A stretch of DNA of 64,000 nt from Dipylidium caninum (GCA_017562135.1 QEYB01000526.1:310001-374000); one strand, 5' to 3'. Positions 23,014 to 36,316 are shown, numbered from the stretch's first letter. Notes: a model not told the origin generated them from the sequence alone. A program made the numbers and translations.

Positions 23014-24120
23014 TCCATCGCCTGAGCTCATTCGCCTCTCCGTCGAATCGCCTCCACTATTCATCTTCATAGCCTCGTTTTTCACTCGCCTGTAGCCCAT
23101 GCCCGCCGTCCCGCAAGGTTCCTTTGAACGACAAGCAGTCCGTGGCGGCGGAGCGGAGGAGCACGGGAGACTGAGGCTGTGGTCGAGTGACGTCAACGTT
23201 ACAAGGTTGTCCACTCAGATCCGTCGACAGACCTCTTCCACTCTCCTCTCCTCCTGTCCGGTCGTCGCAGGCCTCCTCCACTTTTCACCACCTCTGCTCT
23301 CCTCCCTCTCCTCTGTCTTTGCCTTCCCCCTTCCCTTCCCTTTCCCCTTCACTGTTCTTCCATCTTAACTACTCTCCTCTCCTTCCAACAGCTTTAGATC
23401 TCGCCTCAACTCCTCCTTCGACCTCCTCCAATCGCCTCAACCCTCCTCCGCTCCTCTGAGACCGTTTCTGCCTGCTCCTGCCTGCGTCGTGCTTTCATGC
23501 TCCGTTGGCCGCTTCGCCGTTTGTCCCCGTCCCCCTCAGCGTGCACTTCTTGTAGGCTTCACTCAACCGCCAAGTACACCGACGCACTACGGTGGAGGAA
23601 GAGTACATCCTCCGCTGAGGTGGGGCGGGTGGGGGCAGGGCGGATTACGCGCCAGAGGAGAGAGTCTCTGCAGGGCGGTTTCGATACAACGGCGAATGCG
23701 TCTTCTTGCAGTCCTGTCGTGTGCGCCAAGGCGCCGGAAAATTTGTTCTTAGTGAGGATGAAGAGGAGAGGCGGTGGCGGTGGCTCTCGTGTTTGCAAAG
23801 GCGCACACGAAGTGGGCGTGGACGAAAAGCGTCGAGTGCATTTACTTTGGTTTGACAGATTCACCGTCGATGAAAGTGTCGCCACTGACTGGACGAAGTC
23901 GCACTGTTCGTCGACGCGACACTGTCTCGCAGACGAGGCGACCACACGTTGGCCCGGTGCTCCTGCTTGCGTCGAGGCGGTAAATGCCACCAAATCGACG
24001 TCTTCTCCATCATCGCCAATTCGGTCCTCGTCTGCTTCGTCCGAAGACTCCGTCTGCAGCAGAGGCGTCGGCATCGCTTTCACCTCCAAATGCAATGGCA
24101 CCGCCACCGCCACCGCCACA
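23014..24120. other. Upstream flank of VAL gene B
   Basis: Pyrimidine-rich tracts (23220-23460) and GC-rich sequence with overlapping open frames on both strands. I see no gene. The homologous block shared with VAL gene A begins at 24121. Confidence 0.4.
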
Positions 24121-24411
24121 TTCTGCGTGCCGACGTTCCACCTCGCCGCGGAATCACGCGTCGGTGCGAGTCGGCGGAGCGGTTGTAACACGCACGACAG
24201 CGGCACGGCAACGGGCTGAAGTGCAGCCCCTCCGTGGAGGCCAACGGGAGGCGAGGGAAGGCGAGGGGAGGCGAGCCGGAGTCCGCCGCGTTGCCTATAA
24301 AAGACGCGGAGTTGGTGGCATCCGAGGAAGTGAGAGAAAAGCAGAGAAGACTGTCACTCCGCCATCGACAATGCGCTGGTGCATCTGCCTCCTCGTCGGC
24401 CTCCTTCTCGT
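24121..24411 (+). promoter_or_regulatory. VAL promoter/5' block (copy B) with TATA box
   Basis: Direct repeat of 18400-18690 at a constant offset of 5721. TATAAAAG at 24296-24303, ATG at 24371. Confidence 0.7.
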
Positions 24412-26532
24412 TGTGAGCAGCCTGAACGCCCAGTTCCTTCAGGGCTTTGGCCAACCGTCATGGAGCTACGTAAATACGTATGAATCACTCTGTTGTCCGT
24501 GTCCATCGGGACAAGGTTACGTGCAAAAGCCTTGGGACCAAGTCTTTATGCAACCACAACCACAGCCACAACCGCAACAACTACCACAATTCTTCCCACA
24601 ACCCTGGTCGCCCTCGCTGAACCCCTTCGGAAACCCCAAACCGACTGGTGGCGGCTCACCGGCGCCGACGAATCGGGAGGAGGTGAAGAAGGTGGTGTTG
24701 AAGGCGCACAACGACTTCCGCAGACAAGTGGCGCAGGGCAGGGTGCCACGACAGCCGGCGAGCAACAAAATCCGCGACCTGGTGGGTTCTCCTCCCGCAC
24801 TTTCCGTATCGCCGGGCGGCGCCGTTCGATGCGCCCTCGTCGCCTAGTGAGGCGAGCGAGCAGCGGAGCGGCCGCCGTGCTCTCCCCACCTGCCCATCAG
24901 ACCGCTAAACCCCCCCCCCCCACTCGCCGCATCTTCTCCTTTTCCTTCACCTCCGCCTCGTCATCATCATCAGCTTCCGCACCATCATTCACCAGCACAG
25001 CCTCCGCCACTTCTCGCGTAGGGCTGCTTGGCAGCTTCTCGTGAGCTCTACGGAGCCACGGCATTGGCGAAACTCGTGAGAGAATAACACTGCAGTTCTT
25101 TTAGTAATCATGAGGTCCACGAAGACGGCGATTATTATTATTACTGTTATTAGTATGTACTAACATTGATGTTTACTTTGAGATGGTGTGTGTGCGCCGC
25201 CTTTCAGCAATGGGACGATGGTCTGGAGGCCACCGCCAGAAGGCTCGCGGAATCCTGCCACTTTGATCATGACTCACAAGCACAACGAAGAACACAGAAA
25301 TTCCCCGTAGTTGGACAGAATATCGGCTACGCCAGCGAGGGGATAAACAAGTAATTTTGCACTGATTGTGACACTCGTGCTCCCACTTGCACCAGCGCAC
25401 ATCGACGCACCCCCTCGCCTCACTACTCGCGATTCTCCCCTCGCCTCCTTCTCCTCCTCCTCCTCCTCCTCCTCCTTCTGCTCTCCCTCCGCCGTCTCTG
25501 CGTCCTCTGGGGCACCCGAACGCCTCTGCGAATCCCCATATCCGTCTGTCGTGTGAACGCACCGCCTCCTCTTCACAGCCATTTGCTCCTTAACACCGAA
25601 TCCTCCTCCAGCCTGCACCAGATGCCCACTACAATCTCACACCACGCCATTAACCTTCCCTCCGCCTCACTGCCCCATCGCCGCACCCACATTTACGTCA
25701 ACACAACCGCCACTGCCACTGACGCTTTCCACCCCGTGGGCGCCGGTTACGCTGATTCCCTCTAGCCTCCTATCGTCTCTTCCTCTTCACCAGGGTCATC
25801 GATTTGTGGTTCGGTGAACACAAGGACTACGACTACGGAAGTAATCAATGCCTTGGAATATGCGGTCACTACACGCAGGTGAGCATGAGTTGCCCGCACT
25901 GCGGTGCTGCCAGCCCCGGTCACCGTGAGGAGGTACACACGACAGTGGTGAGGAATGCGAGGGCGAAGTGAGCTCAGGGGGCAGCACACTTGCGGAAAAG
26001 CAGGTCAAACCTCCTTCACTTTCCTTCGTCTTTTGCCCCTCGCGCCTCGCCCCTCGGCCCTCTCCGCCCTCCACGTCTCAATGCACCATGTTTCTCTCTT
26101 TCCCAGATGGTTTGGGGCGATACCACGCACGTTGGCTGCGCCGTAGCTAAATGCCGTTTCGGAAGCTCCGAGGCTCCCTATTTGGTGTGCAACTACGGAC
26201 CAAGGTGAGAAAAGTTGTTGTCGCCCATCTCACTGATAGACACTCGCCGCTGCTCTGATCTACTCCATACTCGACTTCACTCGCCTTCTGCAGCGCTTTT
26301 GCGCCTTCCTGCCCTCTTCCGGCCTCCTCTACCTAAATCTGTCCTCCTCTCCACTCGCTCCGTTTGCCTCGACTCACCTGTAGTCGTTAAGTCCTAACCG
26401 GTAGAAGAAACAGCACCGAGAATGAACAAATACTTGTGTGCTTGAGCCAGCACACACGTCTACCTCTTCTCCATATTTTCACATTTCCACTTCCCTTTTA
26501 GTGGGAACTACATCGGCCAAAGACCCTACTAG
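24371..26532 (+). CDS. Secreted CAP-domain (venom allergen-like) protein B
   Basis: Five exons: 24371-24781, 25208-25350, 25794-25878, 26107-26204 and 26502-26532, encoding 255 residues. Exons 2-5 have exactly the same lengths as in VAL gene A (143, 85, 98, 31 nt). The first 16 residues of the signal peptide equal those of A. The ~83-residue linker is then unrelated: it carries two cysteines (ESLCCPCPSG) and a Gln/Pro-rich stretch (MQPQPQPQPQQLPQ). The CAP domain starts with the identical NREEVKK block and diverges from exon 2 on (QWDDGLEATARRLAESC, GQNIGYA, CGHYTQMVWGDTTHVGC). Cavity residues follow the same pattern as in A, again with Gln in place of the usual Glu of GEN. Secreted; partner or ligand unknown. 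Confidence 0.88.
24671..24784 (+). repeat. CAP-start block shared by both VAL genes (copy B)
   Basis: Identical to 18905-19018; see that entry. Confidence 0.9.
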
Positions 26533-26604
26533 GTCTTCGTTTGTCACCTGGCAACGTTGTTTAATATCGTCGCTAAAGTAGGTGTTTCTGAGTCGTAACT
26601 GACT

Positions 26605-26610
26605 AATAAA
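26605..26610 (+). promoter_or_regulatory. Poly(A) signal of VAL gene B
   Basis: AATAAA 73 nt after the stop codon, in the context gactAATAAAtcttcc. This resembles the context in gene A. Confidence 0.6.
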
Positions 26611-26619
26611 TCTTCCTTC

Positions 26620-28175
26620 GCAGCCAGTCGCGCCTTCTATTCGAATTCCTCCTTCTCCTCTATTCTGACATGGGCTTTGTTTTTTCGCTTTCTGATGTTG
26701 GAGAGAAAAATCTGCTCCCATGGACACATTTGATAACCACTAAGGGTCGGGAAGAGGCACGGATCATCAACCACTTTTATTTAAGTTAATAGCAACTTCC
26801 GGCTTTGAGTATTTGCGCGCAATCTTTGCTGGCTATGTCATGCTACATCATGAACATTATATCTGTGGCTTTTTCGCCGGGGGGATGATGGCATAAACAG
26901 ACGTTTACAATCTTAAATTAGTCAGAAACGTAGAACACAGACCTTTTATCATTAATATTATCATTATGTAAATTTAAAAAATTGTCACAACTTGATAGCC
27001 TCAGTGCACGCGGCCTAAGGCAAATTTGGAAATTGTTTAAAGCGACTCAAGGTCGTTGCTATCGTAATGACGTAGATATCCAAACGCCATATATCGCTCA
27101 TCGCAGCGAGCGCTACCACGTGGAGTCGTCAACAGTCGCTCCTGTACTTTTTGTTCCAAGTGATGGAATTTATTTTGACTAGTCTCGTCTAACGACACAG
27201 CCCTCGTAATGGGATAGAAATGGAACTTCCACAGATCTACGATGAGACACAAGGACGGGTGCAAATGCGCAGACGCCACTTCTGCAGGTTTTTTTAGTGC
27301 AGAATAGGGAATGCGAGGCTACGTGTGGCTTAAAGCACTCTGAGGACGAATCACTTAAAGCAGAGTATAACCAACCAGGCTCCGATCATGCCAATTTCAT
27401 GACGAACGCATGACTAGTCGTAACGAGAAAAACAATCGCGTAAATGCAGTCGTGTGTATCGTCGAGAATCAGGTAAAACGATAAGCGCCATATTTAGTTC
27501 TGCGGCTGTTCGGCATCACCTCCGATTAGGGAATACCCCTCACGTAAGTTTTGAATTAACTAGGTTCAAAGTAACAAGGTATCACATGGTTCAGCAGTCG
27601 ACAAGCACCAGACCACGACGACGCGGCTTCCGTGCCGCCAAGTTATCAGAGCCATGCGCCATGAAAACGGCGAGATACTCTTCGGGAGCGGAACTCCTCC
27701 TCCTCTTCTTCACCTGCAGCAAGAAGTTGCACCGAAACTGCTCGACTACAAGACGACAGATGGGTCGTTAGAAGAGAGGAAGGAGGCAGGACTACTTATT
27801 CCTACACTTCTCCCAAACAAGCAACGTGTAGACGTGGATATCGTGAGACTTCATGTGGCCAAAATTCACAGTTACTCTCCCTCACGGATGAAAAGTTCGC
27901 ACTAATCACGAAAGGCTGCCTCGTTTGCCTGAGAAGCAGCGGTATCCAGGGGCTTCACATCCGCACATGCAGAGCCCGCCGCGAACACCGACGGTGATCA
28001 GAAGTCGGGTTGTCAGTGTCAACGACATCGCCGAGTTTGCTCAGTTGGGAGAGGAGGACCGACTCTCGAACGAAAGCAGGTCCATTAGGATACGCTCGCC
28101 TCAGTCATTGTGACATCCCGGAGGCGGTTGCCATGGCCCACACAGGGGACCGCAGCCTTATGGTGGAAAGCGGTG
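26620..28175. other. Intergenic, no gene recognised
   Basis: Mostly AT-rich with short frames. It forms the inner flank of the right arm and has no clear match to the inner flank of the left arm. Confidence 0.5.
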
Positions 28176-28292
28176 CTATTAATGCTTTATCTCTAAATGA
28201 ATTAGTTTTTATAACAAATGATGAAGGCGTTTGTGGCCACGGAGAGACGACTGCTGGACGGAGGGTGGCGGCGGAGCAAACGGCTCGACGCC

Positions 28293-31200
28293 TCACTCGG
28301 TCTTCTTCGTCTCCTCGGGGAAGGTCAAGGCCGAGGTCAGCTCGAAGTGGGGCATCTTCTCGTACACCTCGGGCCGACTCTCCGGGGTTGCTGTGATCCC
28401 CCGAGCAGATGGACCGAGGCCCGGCATGAATACAAAGTCCCACATTACCTGAAATAAGTAGAGACCAAATGAACTCTCCGAGTTATCAGAGCAAAATGTC
28501 TTCAATGAGAACTCCTCCACCACGGACGCCTGTGAAGATATAAACAGTGTGCAATACATCTTGGTGGTGAAGAAGAACGACTTAATGAATTAATTGAAAG
28601 GAGGAGAATGCGGTTTGGCTGTATGAAGGCAAAATGTCCGCGTGGGTGACCACAAACGACGTCGACAGTAAAATGCATTTCGGAAGACTGCACCTCGCAA
28701 CGCCATCTCGTCTCCCGGCATCGGAGGACTTTTCGCCGCTTCGCAACGAAATGCGCAACTGAGACGCCGCGTCAGTTGCGGTTGGGCATTGCAATTCGGT
28801 AGATAAAGTCGTAAACGCGGTGTAGGAGGTAGACGAAACGACAGACGGGTGGATGGATGGCAGGATGGCAGAAATAAAAGGATGAGCACGCGATGGGAGG
28901 GCTGAGTTTTTGTGAGAAACCAGGCGTCAACAGGCGGATTCACTGGCTCAACCGACGACACTGACCTTGCAGAGAGAGGAGTGGTAGGGGAGGTGGTCGT
29001 AGTACTCGGGCGCCAGCTCCTTCAGCTTGTGCAGCCGCGTGAAGGGGATGTAGGGGAAGTCGTGGTGCTCCACGTGATATCCCACGTTGAAGAGGGGAAT
29101 ATTCAACGGACCGTAGTACGAGTGAGTGGCCAGGTTGTCCGCGAACAGGTAGTGCTCGCTGATGACGTGGCCGGCCATCGGGTGCGGTCCGAAGCCGAAG
29201 ATGGTGCCCATGAGGAGGTAGGCGAAGCCGAGGTTGCCGAGCCAGTGCCACACGAGGACATCAAATGAGCTCTGCACCACGAGGTTTATCACCTCCCAGG
29301 CGGTCAGCGGTCTGGGCGACTTGAAGAAGGGCCGCACCGCGTAGAAGAGCGGGTTGAGGAGGATCCACACGAACCGCAGTGGCGGACTGTTGAAGAGGTA
29401 GCACTCAATTTTCATTGGCACATCCACGTCCAGGTCCTCGTGTCCCAGCCACCTGCGGGCACATTCAAGCTGTCACATCGGCCACCGACTGCCAACTGCC
29501 CGAAGGCTTTCCCCCCGCCCGCCGACTCACCTGTGGTGGTCGTGGTGGTACTTCTTGTAGCTGATGGCCACGGGGATGACCATGGGAAGGTTGGAGACGA
29601 GGGAGAGGATGCGATTGGCCGGTCCGTGACGGTGGCCGAAAGCCAAATTGTGGCCGATCTCGTGGATGGCACTGCCGAGGGAGTGGTTAAGGGTGCCACT
29701 GACGAAGTAGGCGAGGAGAGTCCACACCAACCACCCCGGTTTGTAGACGGAGATGGCGTAGGCGACGAGGAATTGGAATATCACCTCGCCGACGACAATT
29801 ACCGCGATTCGGGGGTCAGGACCCATGAGATTCTTGATTTCGGGGTGTCTTTTGAGGATCTCCTGAAGGAAAAGCATTGGCCCATGATGACCACGTATTG
29901 GCCAAGACCTTCCAGGCCTCGTCTTGCCTTCCCACCCACCTCGCAGCCCCGCTGATTTCTCCGTCGACTCTACACACTGCCGATCGCCTTCTATGCTCCG
30001 GTGTCTTCTCCCTCCCAAAACTTTTCCTCTCTCTCCCCCTCTGCCAAAATTCACTGAAATATTCCATTTGACGTCCACTCCTTCCCCTCCCCCGTCCCCC
30101 CTGGCTTTGTCGCCTTCGCTATGCTCGCAAACGTCGTCGGGCGGCGGATAACTCAGCCCCTTCTCTGAGGAATGGTCACACGTTAGCTGGCCAATCCGAC
30201 TGTTGCGTCAATTTCCTAGTGGCCTCTCCACGCTCGCCTGCTTCCAATCCTATCCACTCACCAATTTCAGCGTCCATGTAAACACTCCTTCGCCATGGCA
30301 ACGAAGCCAGAGGAGAATGTCCAAGACAATCACACCGCGCAGAGCGAATTTTCAATCACACCGGATGGACTGAAGTGGTTTACGTACGAGGGGGTGGCGG
30401 TGGGTTGCCCGGGCGGTGGCAATAAGCGGGCGGAGGTGCGAGGGGGTGTGGCTGGGTTTAGGCAACTCCCTTGACAAACATAAAATACACGGACGCGGAG
30501 GCTGAGACTTAGTGAAGTCCACGTTTCAAGGTTGTCACTCGGACGCGATGATGGTGGGATGTTAACAAAAAAGGGATACGATGGCTGAGAAGTGGAAAAG
30601 CGCATGTCCGCAGGTTTTGCAAAAGGGTGGGAGATGCCAGCTACACATTTCCGACTGCCCCGGCCACAGCCAAGGACAGAGGCCTCCCCGCACCTCCGCA
30701 ACAGCGTCGCAGCGCGTCTCCAGTTGGTCTGCTTCGCCGCGCCGTCGACCACACGACGACCGCCTCCCGAGGAGGTGGAGAAGGAGGAGGAGGAGTAGGA
30801 GACGCAAAAACACTCGCTGGCGCCACTCCCACCACCCGATGACCGAGACGCATGCCCCGGCGGTCCTCGGGCGTCGACGCAGACGTCGGGGTGGCCAGTG
30901 AGGGCCACGGCTGCAAGTCCTCCATCCCGACGCTCCCTCCCGACGCGGGCAAACCGGCGCCAGAGACCAAGGCGTCGTGTCGCTCGCATGTCTCTCCTGT
31001 CAGGCACATGGGAAGGCCTGGAAAGTGTTCCACCGCCACCCAGACAGCCTCCCAAACACCCTAACGAGCCACGAAAGTGAAGCATCGTCGAGACGTGGAC
31101 GGAGACGGGGACACCGCCGAATGCCCACGGAGCGCGAAGCGGTGAAAGCACACGAGACTGGCGCATGGTTTCAACCAGTCCCAACCGCCTGGCCAGCGAC

Positions 31201-31811
31201 AAGGCCGCTGATTGAGGCAGGGGGGCCAGGGGGGCCAGAAAGGCGGGCTGAGAGATGCGGGCCACGACGACTACTTGGACGTCTCCTCCATGTGAAAGGA
31301 GCCCGGATGGAGAATGGGGGGAGGGGGAGGGGGAGGGGGAGGAGGAAGAGGGCGAGGAGGGTGGCGTTAGGTGGCAAAACCGACAGGTCGCGGAGGACGT
31401 GAAAGAAGCTACGTGGAAGGGCAGGGGGGGGGTGGGGGGGGGGGCGGAGACGCCAAAACGAAAAAAGCGGGTGGAAGGCAGCAGTCGCGACGTCCGCAGA
31501 CCACATGGGGCAGACGCACAACGGTCGTTTCGCCCGATGCGGATTGTTGGTCGATTGGCTCGACAGCCTCGTGGAACGTCCACGAGGAGCATGTCGACTC
31601 CGCGTGGACAAAGTGGGCAAGAATCGTGGCCACCAGAGAGTTAGACCAGCAAAGATTCAGTGAAGTGGACCGGCTTGATAGCCACTTGACCTACCCTTCT
31701 CCGCTCCACGTGCGGCTCCTCGGTGTAGACCCACTTTTCGTCCTTCAACTCGAGCACAGTGCCCAATTTCAAGGCGCGGAAGAAGTTCCCACACGGCGCT
31801 AATGTTTCCAT
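28293..31811 (-). CDS. DEGS1: Sphingolipid delta-4 desaturase (DEGS), right copy, intact
   Basis: Exons 31695-31811, 29531-29862, 28966-29452 and 28293-28448, with lengths 117, 332, 487 and 156 nt, encode 363 residues. The product carries the lipid-desaturase N-terminal block (KWVYTEEPHVERRR), several hydrophobic segments and the three histidine boxes HEIGHN, HHDHH and HVEHHD. The ER enzyme converts dihydroceramide to ceramide. The conserved C-terminus is kept (YYDHLPYHSSLCK then VMWDFVFMPGLGPSARGI), unlike the left copy. The first 13 residues differ from the left copy (METLAPCGN against MEEAEAPYGN), and substitutions cluster at the start of exon 2 (ILKRHPEIKNLM, VIVVGEVIFQF). Transcription probably starts from the promoter near 33140, with a long 5' intron. 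Confidence 0.92.
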
Positions 31812-32479
31812 TGTCTTCCTGTAAGGCATGAGATCACATGTAAGAGGCCAGCAGCTCGGAATTTGCGACATCGGCGCCAAATTTACTCTGTGTGCTGTCG
31901 AAATGGCCCTGCTGCCCACCAGTAAACTCAATTAAAATTGCACCGTTAGTGACACAAAGACAACAAGTTTGTTTTTACAGAGGTTTCTTAAAATCTTCCG
32001 ATTTTTACAAGTGGCTTCTCAACGATTCATGCATAAAACGTGTGAAAATGTTGATGGGTGCGGTTGAGAGCACGACGCGTGCCTCCAATGGCCTTAGCCT
32101 TGGCCCTGGGCCCGTCGCGGCTAGTGGAGGGGCAAGCGGGGACGATGCCGCCAGCAGACTCGGCTGGGTGTCGCCAGCGCCCAGCCCTCCACGCAGTGGC
32201 ATGTGGCTGCGGGCAACGCGGGCCACGTCCACTCATCTGCCGGCCACGAGGTGGCCTCCACCGATTGCGAAGTATCCAGAACAGACTGCACAAAGGGCCA
32301 ACGGGGCATCCCACCCGTGAAAGTACATTTATTGACACAATGGTGGAGTGGAAATCCTGTGGGCTCACGGTGCACACACACAGACTCTGGGGTTTGAGGG
32401 GCGTGGCGGTGGAGGCGTTGAAAGCCTCGGCTAAGGCATTACCCACAGCAGTGGCACACTCGTTACCGCATTATCAAAC

Positions 32480-32790
32480 TGAAATGCAGTAGCAGGCAAT
32501 TCACTCAAGTTGGTGTAAGATTAAACCTGCAAAGGCATTGGTATTTGAAACAAAATCGCGTGTAAATCGGCTCAATGTCTTCTCTGCCCCCTTCACTTGT
32601 GACGCCCTGCACTCGGCGAAGCCGACAGTCGTTCGTGTGGATTGTGAGCTAAGTCATTTGTCATGTTTGCACACACCGTCACCCTTACCAGGACACTCAA
32701 TCTGAAGGGCCGCCTACACCGCCCCTGCTCCAACTGCGGCCTGGCCACGGGGCGTTTACACACCGTCAACTCACTCCACACTCGACGGAC
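32480..32790 (+). repeat. Diverged copy of the 0.4 kb module
   Basis: Shares ordered short blocks with 8775-9137 (ctcaagttggtgtaagatt, ggacactcaatctg, ggccacggggcgtttacaca) but lacks the GCGGTCG part. It occupies the same place in the right DEGS 5' intron as 10490-10892 does in the left. Confidence 0.6.
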
Positions 32791-33086
32791 TCCGACGCAG
32801 TCCACCACGCACCGCCTGAGTTAACACGACACGAAAGAGTGCCCTACGTTAAGTCGCGAACCTAGATAATTACGAGTAGGAGTAGCAGGGCAGTGGGCTC
32901 CCTAGTCAGGCCTACGTCTTCTCCAGCTGACAGCCGCTTTGGACTGGGAGCAAGAGCTGAGGCTCTCGGCTGGTGGCGGAAGATGGGGGTGGTGGCGGGG
33001 ACGAGAACGGGGACGGGGGGAACGGGGATGGGGACGCGCGTGGTAGAGGGTGAAGGCGGGGAAGCAGAGTCCTGCAGGCCACTCAC

Positions 33087-33208
33087 CAAATAGCCGGCGA
33101 TCGGAGGCACGAGTAGATGCGCCTCTTCCGAAAGAGCTTATAAACAGCGCGCCACCACCACAGCCGCCGCGGGCAGCCAATCGGCGCCGCGACCCCAACG
33201 CTGATTGG
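33087..33208 (-). promoter_or_regulatory. Promoter and non-coding first exon of right DEGS gene
   Basis: Minus-strand counterpart of 10072-10191: two CCAAT boxes (33204-33208 and 33177-33181), TTTATAA (33138-33144), and the GGCTATTTG|gtgagt donor at 33087. The order and spacing match the left copy. Confidence 0.6.
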
Positions 33209-33645
33209 CCACTTCGTCTCGGCTGCAGGTAAACAACGGGAGGGTTGGATTCAGCCGCTGTTGATGCTGCTGCTGCTGCTGCTAATGATGATGATGATGA
33301 TGACCCCGACCTCCGCGACCCGACGCCGGCGCTGGCGCCGCCGAGTCTCGGTCCCGCGGGACGAGGCGGGACAGGAGGCGTCTCAAAGGCCTGTGCGTGG
33401 CTCGTCCATGGCGACGAGGCGTTTCTGCGCTGCCATCACCCCACAAAACGCCTCCACCGTGCCGTATGACCCTTTCAACTTCACCCAACGGTCAGTGTTT
33501 CGACATGAGCAGTGGCTGAACTTCAAATGCGCCTTGCCTCTCGCCACTAGCGCAACTTGAAGCGGAGAGGCTGCGTCACACGCCTCCGTTGGACAAAATC
33601 GCCTAGAAGGCGTCGCCACCCCACTGTGCCGATGCCGAGAAGAAT

Positions 33646-35428
33646 TGAACACGAACTGCTAACAGCAGATCGGTGCACTCGCAAAAATTTACGCCGTTAA
33701 GCGTGTTCAGTTCGTGATTTCATGCAGCCTGGGTAATTGCATTATGTAATGCACATCACTTGGCGAAATGACAAATCGTGACTTCTGCAGAAGCACAAAG
33801 TCAGGAACTCTAACAACACGGTTGACGCAAGCAATATCACCCCACCTCCGTTTGACCACAAGTTGTTACCAGGCAAAAAATAAACGCCATTTCAAAAACG
33901 AAAACACGTAATTTCTCACTCGTCATTAGCTGCTTTTCAGAAATAAACTCGCCCCCTCAAAAGCCCTCCCCCGCAACTGTGAAAAGTGGACTGAGTCTGT
34001 CGAGAGCGTTGAAGGGCGTCCTGAAGGAGATGCTGGTTGGAGGCGGAGTCAGTGGTTGGCGACATCGCCACCCAAAATGCTGGCGGAGTGAGTACACGCG
34101 ATCTCTTCTGCGGTGCGGCGTGAGGAGTGAGGCTGGAGCACCGCAAGCGTCGGCACCGGTTGGAGCAGGCCGAGATGGCAGACGGGGTCACGGCTCCTGC
34201 AGCGCACGATGATTCACCTCCGTCAGAGGGCAGTTCAGGCTCAAGTCGGTGGTGTCGAGACACACCGGCGAGGACCCGTGACTAAGAAAATGGTGGTACC
34301 ACACGGAGTAAGGCGCGTCCCGGACGTTGGAGGTGAAGCACAGCAGTGACGACGAAGGGGCAGCAGGTCATCTGCGAAGTTAAGGCCACGATGGTAACAC
34401 GCCAGTCGCCGCTCTCACCCTGTGCGCGACAATGTCCAACCAAAACCTACAGTTTGTGTGGTGGTAAGGACAGAGAGTAGGTAAATGGTGTGGCTAAGCA
34501 AATACGACGCTCAACTTGGCGTGAGGGGATATAATTTTGCGGAAGACAATACTACTTACCATTGTTAGTAGCACGTTCGCGCGATTAGCAGCTGAATGCC
34601 GAGTCTACCGCCTGCCAGGCAGCGCAGAAGGCATGTCACAGCGGCTCTTCTTCCCACGGAGATGAGAGAGCACTTCAAAAGGTCGAAGCGACTTCAGCGT
34701 CAGACGGCACTCGACGTTAAGTGACCCTCCCAACCAGTTGTGGCTGCTTTAGATTGAAACCACGCCACTCAACACGTCCACGCAACGAGCCGGCCACGCG
34801 GAACCCGTCGACACCTCCTCGCGACCGCCCCCACTTCGTCCACTCTGCTCAGGCCTTCCGTTTTGCAACGGGGAATTTCATCTTGCGTCCACTGACGTGT
34901 GTGGGCGCAAGGCCGAAGCACATGCCAACTGTGCAGACGACGGCCGTAGTGCCTGCAATGACCTCACCAGGTCAAACTTTTCGACTGCCACTGACGTCTA
35001 CTGAGAAAGTCGTCGCAGCTCCGCTGACGCAAGAGTTGGGCGCGTCGAGGACGAGACGGTGTGGGACTCACCTCCATCGTCCTCGCCGCTCGTCTCCGCT
35101 TCTTCTGACTCCACTCGCCTGCGCCACGTCGACCAAGCCAATGGCACCCCGCAAACTGCCGCGACGAGTCTCCCTCTATCTCTGCCGCCTCACCCCCTCC
35201 CATCCCCCGCCATCCCACCTCCTGTTCTTCTTCCTCCTCCTCCTCCTCCTCCTCCTCCACAGTGGACCGCGCAGTGGACGCGAACAACTCCCAAGTGCAG
35301 CGTGAGAGGTGGCCCAACAGAGCGGTCAGGCGAATGAAGCGACGCGGAGCGGCGAGAGGCGGTCAGCGGGATTCAGTCCACGCCGAGAAGTGCGTCGACC
35401 TCCCATCCAGTATCACTCGACGCAGAGC
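33646..35428. other. Right-arm segment without left-arm counterpart
   Basis: Occupies the place that the 1.5 kb element and its flank (7660-9556) occupy in the left arm. GC-rich, with a CTC/TCC triplet tract at 35236-35258 and overlapping frames, but no recognised gene. Either this segment was lost from the left arm when the element arrived, or it was gained here. Confidence 0.5.
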
Positions 35429-36316
35429 CTGTGCTCGCATGACCGGAACTCACCAAGACACGAATTGGCAGCGCATGACCGTCAGTCGTCGACCTCACCG
35501 CAGTTGCCGCCTCTGGTGTGCCCACCGAGTGCCACGCCTCCGGATTCACGCGAAACGGCGTCCATCGCAAGTCGCTGATCTGCAGCGCGCTGTAACTACC
35601 GCGTCGTCCTCGTCGACGGTGGTGGTGGCCGCCGACCAAAAAAAGGCCACGCGGAAAACCACCGCCCCCGGGCCCAACACCACCCGCGCCGCCACCGGTG
35701 AAGAGCACCACTACCCAACGAAAGGGAAGAACACGAGGCGGTGGGTAGCAAGTGGTGTATAAAAAGACAGTTGTTGTTGTTGTTGTTGATATCATCATGA
35801 TTGCACGGAGAGATGGAGACGTGGATGGCGACACGGGAAAAACTAAAGACAGCGTCCACGATGAGAGTGGAGAGAAGAGAGACTGATTGACCGATCGGTC
35901 GATGCTCGTGGCGATGCGCAAAAAAGACGACGCCGAATGCCGGGGGAATACACAATAAGTGGGCAATGGGAGGTGACACACACACACACACACACAGACA
36001 GAGAGAAGAGAGAGATGGGGACTGCAGAGAGAGAATGAGAGATCGAGGCAGGGAGTGGGGGCGGACGGCGGGGCGGACGGCGGACGGGGGAGGCAAGACG
36101 GCGAGGGAAGAGAGGTGGGAGTGACAATATGCCTCGGAATTTGTCTCCGCGGTTTTTGCTGCTCGCTGCGCTCGGTTTCTACAAATGCTCCGGGCACTCA
36201 CGCCTCTACCTTACTGATTGGATCAGATTGGATGGATGTCGCGCCCAATCTCTCACAAACAAACAAGCAAACACAGAGATGACGGTGAGGATGCCGGCGG
36301 TGTTGGTGATGATGGC

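Noticed and set aside
30330..31592. 420-residue open frame, minus strand
   Set aside because: Lies in the DEGS 5' intron region and across exon flanks. Composition is Pro/Ser/Arg-rich, frames are open on both strands, and no family resemblance is seen. High GC explains the lack of stops.
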